This document shows, piece by piece, positions 1 through 5,748 of a DNA stretch of 7,670 nucleotides. Each line of letters starts with the position of its first letter. Position 1 is the first letter of the stretch. Below the pieces are notes generated by a model. That model was not told where the DNA came from and made no database searches. It saw nothing but the letters and a program-made list of their open reading frames with translations. The position numbers and the translations under genes are program-made. Origin of the DNA: Candidatus Methylomirabilota bacterium (GTDB lineage: Bacteria > Methylomirabilota > Methylomirabilia > Methylomirabilales > CSP1-5); the NCBI GenBank assembly GCA_022615475.1, contig JAKEGQ010000270.1:1-7670 (forward strand), read 5' to 3'.

Positions 1-1
1 T

Positions 2-739
2 CCGATTGAGGTCGGCATCTCCCCTCATGCCACCTACAGCGTCTCGCCCGGACTCTTCCGCGTGTGTCGCGAGTTCCAGCAACGGTTGGGGCTCAAGGCG
101 GCAATCCATGTCGCCGAGAGCTCGGCCGAGATCGAGTATCTTCGATCGGGGACGGGCGAGATCCGAACCCGTCTCTTGCCGGGGACGGGCTGGGGTGACG
201 TTCCGCCGCCGGTACTCGGGGCGACGCCGGTCCAGTATCTGCACCGCCTGGGGCTCTTGGACCCGCAGTGCCTTGTGATCCACGCCGTCCACCTCACAGA
301 GGCCGATCTCGAGATTTTGGCCCAGACCCGGGTCGGCGTTGCGCATTGCCCCCGGTCTAACGCGTGTCTCGACGTGGGCAGAGCGCCGCTGAAGGCGCTC
401 CGGGATCTCGGGGTTCCCGTAGGCCTCGGCACCGACTCGCTGGCGAGCGCCGAAAGCCTCAGCCTCTGGGACGAGATCCGCTTTGCCCATCAGGCGCATC
501 GCGGACTGCTGTCCCCCGCAGAGTGGATCCGGATGGCGACCGCGGGGGGCGCCAGGGCCCTGGGTCTTGACCGCGAGATCGGGAGCCTGGAGCTCGGGAA
601 GCGGGCCGATCTGACCGCCCTCGCGCTGGACGGACCGGAGGTTGACCCGTATGAGTTTCTGCTGCATGAGGCGAGTGCAAAGAAGGTCCTCCTCACCACG
701 GTGAACGGGACACCGCGGTACGAGAGGGAGGCGTCGTGA
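2..739 (+). CDS. mqnX: Aminodeoxyfutalosine deaminase-like amidohydrolase, 5' partial
   Basis: C-terminal 245 residues of a metal-dependent amidohydrolase; the frame is open from the window edge, so the start and the usual N-terminal HxH metal motif lie upstream. Visible motifs, counted from the first codon here: SPHATYSVSP (7-16), HVAES (36-40, candidate metal/substrate His and Glu), IHAVHL (93-98, His over the active site), AHCPRSN (114-120) and GLGTDS (141-146, with the catalytic/metal Asp at 145). These are the hallmarks of the 5-methylthioadenosine/S-adenosylhomocysteine/aminodeoxyfutalosine deaminase branch. The next gene is mqnA with a 4-base overlap, so I infer the futalosine-pathway role: deamination of aminodeoxyfutalosine in cytoplasmic menaquinone synthesis. 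Family members are usually 400-450 residues, so about 40 percent is missing. Another purine-nucleoside or guanine-type deaminase cannot be excluded from motifs alone; the context makes MqnX the best name. Confidence 0.8.
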   Translation, partial: PIEVGISPHATYSVSPGLFRVCREFQQRLGLKAAIHVAESSAEIEYLRSGTGEIRTRLLPGTGWGDVPPPVLGATPVQYLHRLGLLDPQCLVIHAVHLTEADLEILAQTRVGVAHCPRSNACLDVGRAPLKALRDLGVPVGLGTDSLASAESLSLWDEIRFAHQAHRGLLSPAEWIRMATAGGARALGLDREIGSLELGKRADLTALALDGPEVDPYEFLLHEASAKKVLLTTVNGTPRYEREAS

Positions 740-1566
740 GGCGACCCCGGGTCGGCAAGGTCCGTTACATCAACTGCGAGCCGGTCTATTCCGGGATCGA
801 AGAGGGGGCCGTGGAGGCCGGCTGTGACCTGATCGAGGGGACTCCGGCGGAGCTGAACCGGATGCTCGGGGTGGGTGACCTGGATGTCTCGGTGATCTCT
901 TCGTTAGCCTATGCGCAGGCTCCAGGGGACTTCCGACTCCTTGCGGATCTGGCGATCGCGTGTGACGGCGCGGTGGGGAGCGTGCTCTGCGTGAGTCGAC
1001 TGCCGCTTCAAGACTTGGATGGCGAACGAATCCTCGTCACCCCGGAATCCCTCACCTCGGTCTATCTGCTCCGGCTCCTGCTCCAGCAAAGCTATGGTGT
1101 CCGCCCGGTCTACCTTCGGAAGGAGGTCCCCGAGGAGTTTCCGGCGGGGGTCGCCGCGGGTCTCTATATCGGGGATCCGGCGTTGCGGGCGGGTCATGCG
1201 CGCCGATACCCTCATTGCCTCGACCTGGGGCAGGGGTGGAAAGATCTCACCGGTCTGCCATTCGTTTTTGCCCTCTGGGCGGTCCGGGAGGAGTTTTACC
1301 GGGCGAATCCCGAGCCCACACGGCGACTGCATCGCGCGCTGCTCGCGTCGAAGGCGTATAGTCTGGGCAGGGTCGAAGCCCTCAGTGCCGCGGTCCATGA
1401 CCGGGTCGGCATCAGTGAAAAGGCCTGCCTGAACTATTTTCGCAAGCAGCTCTCCTTTGATCTCACGCCGAGGCACCTGGAGGGGCTTGAACAGTTCCTC
1501 CAGAGCCCGGAACTCGACGGACTCGTCAGCCGTCCGGTTCCCTGGCGGTTCGTGGAGATGGGATGA
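736..1566 (+). CDS. mqnA: Chorismate dehydratase MqnA (futalosine pathway)
   Basis: MqnA dehydrates chorismate to 3-enolpyruvylbenzoate, the first committed step of the futalosine route to menaquinone; it is cytoplasmic with a periplasmic-binding-protein-like fold. The 276 residues match the usual 270-290. Seen: VRYINCEPVY near the N terminus (Asn13 sits where the family has a conserved active-site Asn), DVSVISSLAYA (50-60, with the paired serines 55-56), VTPESLTS (101-108), GDPAL (146-150) and the family-typical DLTGLPFVFALWAVR (170-184). The GTG start at 736 overlaps the upstream stop as GTGA and is preceded by a strong GAGGGAGG ribosome site at 724-731, so translational coupling is likely. 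The sister enzyme MqnD shares the fold, but the N-terminal motif and the ISS segment favour MqnA. No other futalosine gene (mqnB, C, D, E) is in the window. Confidence 0.9.
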   Translation: MRRPRVGKVRYINCEPVYSGIEEGAVEAGCDLIEGTPAELNRMLGVGDLDVSVISSLAYAQAPGDFRLLADLAIACDGAVGSVLCVSRLPLQDLDGERILVTPESLTSVYLLRLLLQQSYGVRPVYLRKEVPEEFPAGVAAGLYIGDPALRAGHARRYPHCLDLGQGWKDLTGLPFVFALWAVREEFYRANPEPTRRLHRALLASKAYSLGRVEALSAAVHDRVGISEKACLNYFRKQLSFDLTPRHLEGLEQFLQSPELDGLVSRPVPWRFVEMG

Positions 1567-2225
1567 CGAAGCCTGAGGCTGTCCGGCGAGTCGAACTCCT
1601 CATCTTTGACCTGGACGGGACGCTGGCCGATACGCGGGCTGACCTCACGGCGGCAGTCAACCACGCCCTAAAGGAGCTGGCACTTCCCCCACTCTCCATG
1701 GACCAGGTCTGCCGGTACGTCGGCGATGGCCTGCAGACTCTCCTGAGCCGGGCGCTCGGAATACCCAACGGCGACCTTCTGGAGAACGCGGTGAGGCTCT
1801 TTCGAGACTATTACGGACTGCACCTCCTTGATCGGACCCGGCTCTATTCCGGGGTCCGGGAGACCCTCGATCATTTCCGCGGGAAGCGAAAGGCCATCGT
1901 GACCAACAAGCCGCTCGCCTTCAGCGAGCGCATCCTCGCAGGCCTCGAGATCGAGAGCCACTTCGAGGTCGTCCTCGGCGGCGACAGCACGGTTCAGCGC
2001 AAGCCGCATCCGGAGCCTGCCCTCAAGGTCCTGACCCTCACCGGAGTCGATCCCCGGCTGGCCGCCATGGTCGGCGACAGCCCCGCCGACATCGAGATGG
2101 CGCAACAGGCCGGGGTCTATAGCGTCGGCGTGACATACGGCCTACGATCCGCCGCGGAGGTACGGGCGGCGGGGCCGGATCTGCTGCTCGATGATCTCAC
2201 GCAGCTCCGTGATCATCTGCTCTGA
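1563..2225 (+). CDS. gph: HAD-family phosphatase, phosphoglycolate phosphatase type
   Basis: A 220-residue HAD hydrolase with every catalytic motif: motif I FDLDGTLADT (nucleophile Asp16, acid/base Asp18), motif II IVTNKP (Thr114), motif III RKPHPEP (Lys147) and motif IV MVGDSPADIE (Asp172 and Asp176 for Mg2+). The alpha-helical cap lies between motifs I and II (about residues 24-100). Length and the VGVTYGL segment fit the Gph/PGP subfamily, which hydrolyses 2-phosphoglycolate formed by DNA repair or RuBisCO oxygenation. The ATG overlaps the mqnA stop as ATGA, with GGAG at 1554-1557 five bases upstream, so it is very likely co-transcribed and coupled with mqnA. No phosphatase step is known in the futalosine pathway, so the pairing may reflect convenience or an unrecognised substrate. 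Substrate assignment within this subfamily is weak from sequence; the HAD class itself is certain. Confidence 0.85.
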   Translation: MTKPEAVRRVELLIFDLDGTLADTRADLTAAVNHALKELALPPLSMDQVCRYVGDGLQTLLSRALGIPNGDLLENAVRLFRDYYGLHLLDRTRLYSGVRETLDHFRGKRKAIVTNKPLAFSERILAGLEIESHFEVVLGGDSTVQRKPHPEPALKVLTLTGVDPRLAAMVGDSPADIEMAQQAGVYSVGVTYGLRSAAEVRAAGPDLLLDDLTQLRDHLL

Positions 2226-2413
2226 CGGCCACCGACGTCGCCCCGGGGTTCAGATTCGGCTCGGGAATTGATCCGACTGATCGGGAATCGCAATCGGCTC
2301 GTGCATGATCCCAGGGGGGAGAGCCCGCGCTGTTTCAGGGATTGCCAGCATACGTGGCCAGCCTCGAAAACTTTGTGCAAGTCGTGCGAGCAAAATTCCA
2401 GCTGTGAAGCCTG
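2226..2413. other. Intergenic region before the NicO gene, repeat-rich
   Basis: A 188-base gap between the HAD gene and the metal transporter. It holds a CCCCGGGG palindrome (2241-2248), two copies of CGGCTCG and two of CGGGAAT within 2255-2300, and a small hairpin at 2272-2285 (TCCGA, loop CTGA, TCGGG). No run of T follows the hairpin, so it is not a standard terminator. I could not find a convincing -35/-10 pair, nor the conserved core of a cobalamin or NiCo riboswitch. The transporter must either have a weak or activator-dependent promoter here or be read through from the upstream operon. Confidence 0.35.
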
Positions 2414-3073
2414 ATGTCGGTGTACCTCAGCGCTATCCTGATCGGCTTGTTGCATGGTGTGGAGCCGGGGCACGGCTGGCCCGTGGCCGTTGCGTATTCG
2501 CTCCAACGGGAACAGCGGACCTGGTTTGGCCTGATTACCTCCAGCATCCTTGCCTTTTTTCATCTCATCTCTTCCCTCGCGGTGGTGGTCGTTTTCCTGC
2601 TCGTCAACCGGGCCGTGGATTTCTCGTCGTTACCCTTTATTCGGTATGGGGTGGTCCTTCTGCTTCTCTACATGGCCTACCGGGCCTACGCTGAGCACCA
2701 TCGCCACGGACATGGACACAGCCATGCCCACCACCATCATCCGCATGATCACCCACATACCCACGCTTCCGGCCAGGGCGGGAGGAGGCTGGAATCTCTC
2801 TGGGACATGGCGGTCTTTGCCTTTCTCCTGGGATTTGTCCACGAGGAAGAGTTCGCCCTCCTCGCCCTCTGTCTTGGCGGGGTCCAGTGTGTGTCGCTTA
2901 TGTTGGCCTACGCGCTCGCCGTGAGCGTTGCCCTGATCGGCGTGACGCTCCTGGCCATTCAGGGCTATCACCTGATCGAGGCTCGGTTACGGAAACATCA
3001 GGAGTACATTCCCAACGCCATGGCGGGCCTTTTCGTCCTCATGGCGATCCTGTATCTGTTCCGCCTCCTCTAG
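2414..3073 (+). CDS. NicO/RcnA-like nickel-cobalt transporter with His-rich loop
   Basis: A 219-residue inner-membrane protein with about six hydrophobic segments (roughly 3-13, 38-64, 75-92, 133-156, 158-184 and 202-219). The first helix carries LLHGVEPGHG (12-21), which is the HxxEPGHG metal motif of the NicO/RcnA nickel-cobalt efflux family. The loop after the third segment is a metal-binding stretch with 14 histidines in 23 residues (95-117), as found in RcnA-type exporters. A second unusual membrane motif, FVHEEEF (141-147), places a His and three Glu in a helix. I infer efflux, or less likely uptake, of a divalent metal such as Ni2+ or Co2+; direction and metal cannot be read from sequence. 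An in-frame stop at 2405-2407 leaves ATG 2414 as the first usual start; its ribosome site is weak (GTGAAG at 2404-2409). No metal regulator is adjacent. The family is more secure than the substrate. Confidence 0.75.
   Translation: MSVYLSAILIGLLHGVEPGHGWPVAVAYSLQREQRTWFGLITSSILAFFHLISSLAVVVVFLLVNRAVDFSSLPFIRYGVVLLLLYMAYRAYAEHHRHGHGHSHAHHHHPHDHPHTHASGQGGRRLESLWDMAVFAFLLGFVHEEEFALLALCLGGVQCVSLMLAYALAVSVALIGVTLLAIQGYHLIEARLRKHQEYIPNAMAGLFVLMAILYLFRLL
2696..2764 (+). repeat. Histidine-rich low-complexity coding tract
   Basis: Codons 95-117 of the NicO-like gene are a run dominated by CAC and CAT codons, giving 14 His in 23 residues with Gly, Ser, Pro, Asp and Thr between them. The two His codons are mixed rather than repeated in exact units, so the tract looks selected at protein level rather than made by simple DNA slippage. 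It lies in a predicted soluble loop, a typical position for metal capture or sensing in NicO/RcnA proteins. Confidence 0.8.
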
Positions 3074-3202
3074 GCAATCTGAGCCAGCCGTCCTGCTTCA
3101 TCTCACTTCCCTCCGTAGTCTGGGTTCTGAGCCTGGCTGCGAAAGTCAATCGGGTCTGACAGCCGCCTGGCAGGAGGAGGGGGAGGAAGGGTGTGACGGG
3201 CT
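3074..3202. other. Convergent intergenic region between the NicO and chrA genes
   Basis: This 129-base gap lies between two converging stop codons, where a shared terminator would be expected. I see AGCCAG (3082-3087) and its complement CTGGCT (3133-3138), but 45 bases separate them and no T or A run is present, so it is not an intrinsic terminator. A polypurine tract runs from 3173 to 3191. Termination is probably Rho-dependent or the signal lies inside a coding end. Confidence 0.3.
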
Positions 3203-4396
3203 TTATCCTCGAAAGAGGAGGAGACCGGCGATGCCAGCCGCAGCGATGATTACCGGTTCAGGGATTTTGAATCGCCATACGACGACGAGAGCGATCAGGG
3301 CAATGAGCAGGGTAGGAATGTCAAAGATGGCCCGACGCCCGAGGACAACGCACGCGCCCGCGATGGCGCCGGTCGCTGCCGCGGTCACCCCCTCGACGAA
3401 GGCCTTCACCTGCGGGTTGGCGCCATGGCGCTTGAACCAGGGCGAGGGGATGATCACGAAGAGATAAACCGGCATGAAGACGCCGATGGCAGCCAGCGTC
3501 GCTCCCATGAGCCCTCCAACGAGATAGCCGATGAAGCCGACGGTGATTACCACGGGTCCCGGGGTGATCATCGCAACCGCTACCGCATCCAGGAACTGGC
3601 GATCGTCAAGCCAGCCGTAGTGCTGCACTACTCCCCCGTACAGGAACGGAACGATGGCCAGACCGCTACCGAAAACAAAGGCACCCGCCTTGGTGAAGAA
3701 CCAGAAGACCTGCCAGATGGTGTCCAGGGCTGCTGGTCCCCGCAGGCCCTCCGTCAGTGAAAGCCAGGGCGCGATGCTCAGGTGGACTCCCCAATGCCGG
3801 ACCCGGTTCAACAGTCTTTCAGGTGGCGCCTTGACGGCGAGAGCCACGACCCCGCCGAGGAGAAAGAGCCATACGATCTCTTCCTCGGCCCACGCGGTAG
3901 TGAGCGCCAGGACACCAAAGATGATCCACAGTAAGATGTCTCCCTTTATCGTGATGCGGGTCAGCTTGTAAGCGGCACGGACAATGATCCCAATGACCGC
4001 GGCGCCGATGCCGTAGAAGAGAGCGCGCATCCACCAGAGACCGCCGTACTGGAGGTAAAGGATGCCCAGGGCGACCACCATGAGGAAGGAGGGCAGAATG
4101 AAGGCGACACCCACAAGGGTCGCCCCGAATATGCCTCCCCGCACGTACCCGAGGTAGATGGCAAGCTGGGCGGCTAAGGGACCGGGGGCGAGCTGGGCCA
4201 GGGCGAGGCCAACCTGATAGTCCTCTTCGCTCGTCCATCTGCGTCGCTCCACCAGATCGCGCTGCATGTACCCAGCGAGGGCGATGGGTCCGCCAAAGCC
4301 CAGCGCCCCAAGGTACAGAAAGTACAGGAGGAACCTCCAGAAGGGCACGTCAATGACACCTGAGCCAGTCTTTGTTCCCTGATCGTTTTGATCCAC
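3203..4396 (-). CDS. chrA: Chromate transporter, two-domain CHR family
   Basis: ChrA-family inner-membrane carriers expel chromate from the cytoplasm; some members move other oxyanions. This 397-residue protein has the long-chain form with two homologous halves in tandem. N half: GFGGP (33-37), QLAPGPLAAQLA (68-79) and GGIFGATLVGVAFILPSF (87-104). C half: FGSGLAIVPF (242-251), MITPGPVVITVGFIGY (276-291) and GGLMGATLAAIGVFMP (294-309). Length matches the usual 380-420. The GTG start at 4396 is chosen because GGGGAG lies five bases upstream and the protein then begins with a short polar tail before the first helix. It has its own promoter, is divergent from the ergothioneine genes and convergent with the NicO gene. 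No chrB regulator is next to it. Family assignment is secure; chromate as the physiological substrate is inferred. Confidence 0.92.
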   Translation of the reverse strand: MDQNDQGTKTGSGVIDVPFWRFLLYFLYLGALGFGGPIALAGYMQRDLVERRRWTSEEDYQVGLALAQLAPGPLAAQLAIYLGYVRGGIFGATLVGVAFILPSFLMVVALGILYLQYGGLWWMRALFYGIGAAVIGIIVRAAYKLTRITIKGDILLWIIFGVLALTTAWAEEEIVWLFLLGGVVALAVKAPPERLLNRVRHWGVHLSIAPWLSLTEGLRGPAALDTIWQVFWFFTKAGAFVFGSGLAIVPFLYGGVVQHYGWLDDRQFLDAVAVAMITPGPVVITVGFIGYLVGGLMGATLAAIGVFMPVYLFVIIPSPWFKRHGANPQVKAFVEGVTAAATGAIAGACVVLGRRAIFDIPTLLIALIALVVVWRFKIPEPVIIAAAGIAGLLLFRG

Positions 4397-4401
4397 CCTG
4401 T

Positions 4402-4407
4402 CTCCCC
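4402..4407 (-). promoter_or_regulatory. Ribosome binding site of chrA
   Basis: On the minus strand the sequence GGGGAG precedes the GTG at 4396 by five bases (ACAGG). It decides the start: the open frame could otherwise be argued to begin at a later codon, but none has a comparable site. Confidence 0.7.
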
Positions 4408-4454
4408 GGTCTCATGGGCGACGCGTGTCCTAGCCTCCCGAGCTTTATGGCGTA

Positions 4455-4483
4455 ATCAAATGCGTTCCCTTTCGGGGTGTCAA
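4455..4483 (-). promoter_or_regulatory. Sigma70-type promoter of chrA
   Basis: On the minus strand a perfect -35 box TTGACA (4478-4483) is followed by a 17-base spacer and TTTGAT (4455-4460), which matches four of six bases of the -10 consensus. Transcription would start near 4448, leaving a leader of about 50 bases before the GTG at 4396. The spacer contains CCCCGAAAGGG, a short inverted repeat, and an AAGGCCTT palindrome (4482-4489) overlaps the upstream edge of the -35 box; either could bind a regulator. This is the best promoter match I found in the window. Confidence 0.65.
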
Positions 4484-4542
4484 GGCCTTTTGGGGAGGGG
4501 ACGACCCACCAGCACGAATTCGCTTGGCGGAGGAGACCATTT

Positions 4543-4571
4543 TTGGTAGTTTTCATCTCCTCGCGAATAGA
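4543..4571 (+). promoter_or_regulatory. Weak candidate promoter for the egt genes
   Basis: TTGGTA (4543-4548), a 17-base spacer and AATAGA (4566-4571) give a modest match to a sigma70 promoter facing egtD. Initiation near 4578 would leave about 90 bases of leader before the favoured GTG at 4668. It would exclude the furthest upstream start (TTG 4524). The -10 match is only three of six, so this is tentative. Confidence 0.25.
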
Positions 4572-4652
4572 CTGCGTTGCATGGCCGATATGATGCCCGA
4601 AGGCATCGCGCTGAACCTTGATAGCCTGACGGGAGTAGGAAAACCAGCCTTT

Positions 4653-4658
4653 GGGAGA
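4653..4658 (+). promoter_or_regulatory. Ribosome binding site supporting the egtD start at 4668
   Basis: GGGAGA lies nine bases before GTG 4668. Earlier in-frame starts (TTG 4524, ATG 4581, 4590 and 4593) have no purine-rich site at a suitable distance, so this site favours the shorter protein. Confidence 0.5.
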
Positions 4659-4667
4659 CCGACATCT

Positions 4668-5660
4668 GTGGCGCCGCAGCCCTGGGAAGGTAAGGTCCAT
4701 ATCGGGTCGACTAGCAGAGATGGAGGCCCGTTTGCCCGTCTGGCCGAGGACGTCCGAAGGGGTTTGACCCGGATCCCCAAGGAGCTGCCGCCGAAGTACT
4801 TCTATGACACGCGGGGCTCAGAGCTGTTCGAGCAGATCTGCGAGCTGCCTGAGTACTACCTGACCCGGACGGAGCGCGCTGTGCTCGCACGGATCGCCGG
4901 TGAAGTCGTTGCGTCCGTTCGGCCCACCACCCTCGTTGAATTCGGGTCTGGAAGCGGTCGCAAGACCCGCGTCCTCCTTGACGCAATGGCGCGCCGTGAA
5001 CTCCTGGATTGTTATGTCCCGATCGATCTGAACGAAGATGTGCTCCGGCAGGTCGCGCATACGCTCAGTGAGAGCTATCCGGGATTGCGCACCCACGCCG
5101 TGATCGGTGACTTCGAACAACCGATAGAGATCCTCCCGACCGGGGGACCCAGGCTGGTCGCCTTTCTGGGCAGCACCATCGGGAACCTCACCCACGATGG
5201 GGCCATCGGCTTTCTCCGCAACGTGGCCCGCCTGCTCGCTCCGGAGGATCGATTCTTGCTCGGCACGGATCTCGTCAAGGACGTGAGGGTTCTAGAGCGG
5301 GCGTACAATGATGCCGCCGGCGTCACCGCCGCCTTCAATCGGAACATTCTTTCTGTGATCAACAAGCACTTGGACGGCCATTTCGAGCCGAATCGCTTCG
5401 AGCATCTCGCCTTTTACAACAAGGAAGACTCGCGGATCGAAATGCATCTGGTCGCTCGTCAGTCGCATCAGGTCTCCATCGATGCCATCGATTTCACGGT
5501 GGAGTTTGCGAGGGGTGAATCGATCCGGACGGAGATCAGCTGCAAATATACACGGGCGATGGTTGAGGGAATGCTCGCAGAGGCCGGCCTTCGCTTGGTC
5601 CGATGGGATACGGATAGGGATCGCCTGTTTGCCCTTTCGCTTTCCACCCTCCTGCATTAA
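4668..5660 (+). CDS. egtD: L-histidine N-alpha-methyltransferase EgtD
   Basis: EgtD uses three S-adenosylmethionine molecules to convert histidine to hercynine (N-alpha-trimethylhistidine), the first step of ergothioneine synthesis in the cytoplasm. The 330 residues from GTG 4668 fit the family (about 320). Seen: PPKYFYD (41-47), LPEYYLTRTE (60-69), SAM-site VEFGSGSGRKTR (90-101), LGSTIGNLT (167-175), LLGTDLVKD (197-205), AYNDAAGVTAAFNRN (212-226), RIEM (256-259) and TEISCKY (288-294). Compared with the M. smegmatis enzyme as I remember it, Tyr39, Phe47, Tyr56, Asn166, Tyr206, Met252 and Glu282 all recur with a constant offset of +7, so the histidine pocket is intact. The frame stays open back to TTG 4524, which would add 48 residues without family-like content; I chose 4668 from its ribosome site and protein length. 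egtB follows 88 bases downstream. Identity is very secure; the start is less so. Confidence 0.95.
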   Translation: MAPQPWEGKVHIGSTSRDGGPFARLAEDVRRGLTRIPKELPPKYFYDTRGSELFEQICELPEYYLTRTERAVLARIAGEVVASVRPTTLVEFGSGSGRKTRVLLDAMARRELLDCYVPIDLNEDVLRQVAHTLSESYPGLRTHAVIGDFEQPIEILPTGGPRLVAFLGSTIGNLTHDGAIGFLRNVARLLAPEDRFLLGTDLVKDVRVLERAYNDAAGVTAAFNRNILSVINKHLDGHFEPNRFEHLAFYNKEDSRIEMHLVARQSHQVSIDAIDFTVEFARGESIRTEISCKYTRAMVEGMLAEAGLRLVRWDTDRDRLFALSLSTLLH

Positions 5661-5683
5661 AATCATCGTCTCACGGTGCACGT

Positions 5684-5706
5684 GGTCGTTTCTCGCAGAA
5701 ACCACC
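5684..5706 (+). other. Hairpin between egtD and egtB
   Basis: GTTTCT (5688-5693) and AGAAAC (5697-5702) form a perfect six-pair stem with a three-base loop CGC. After one C-C mismatch, three more pairs (5684-5686 with 5704-5706) extend it. No T run follows, so it is not a classic terminator. It could stabilise the egtD end of a shared message or modulate egtB expression, or be chance. Confidence 0.3.
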
Positions 5707-5738
5707 CTGTGTCGAGGTGTTCAAGCGGTCCGAGACGT

Positions 5739-5742
5739 GGAG
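5739..5742 (+). promoter_or_regulatory. Ribosome binding site of egtB
   Basis: GGAG ends six bases before ATG 5749. The frame is open far upstream (to 5482, inside egtD), so this site is what fixes the start. The in-frame ATG at 5743 abuts GGAG and is too close to use it. Confidence 0.65.
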
Positions 5743-5748
5743 ATGTGT

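Noticed and set aside
904..1476. 190-codon open frame on the minus strand opposite mqnA
   Set aside because: Shadow of mqnA; its translation is rich in charged residues with no family-like motif.
2290..2413. Possible NiCo or cobalamin riboswitch before the NicO-like gene
   Set aside because: The G-rich segment near 2313-2325 looked suggestive, but I could not assemble the conserved core or the paired stems of either class.
2305..2694. 129-codon plus-strand frame overlapping the NicO-like gene
   Set aside because: It runs out of frame through the gap and the first half of the transporter, with no recognisable motif.
3082..3138. Possible bidirectional terminator between the NicO and chrA genes
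   Set aside because: The complementary arms are six bases with a 45-base loop and no T or A run on either side.
5482..5748. Long N-terminal extension of egtB reaching into egtD
   Set aside because: The extra residues are a frame-shifted reading of egtD and the gap; ATG 5749 has a good ribosome site and gives the normal family length with iron-ligand numbers close to the known enzyme.
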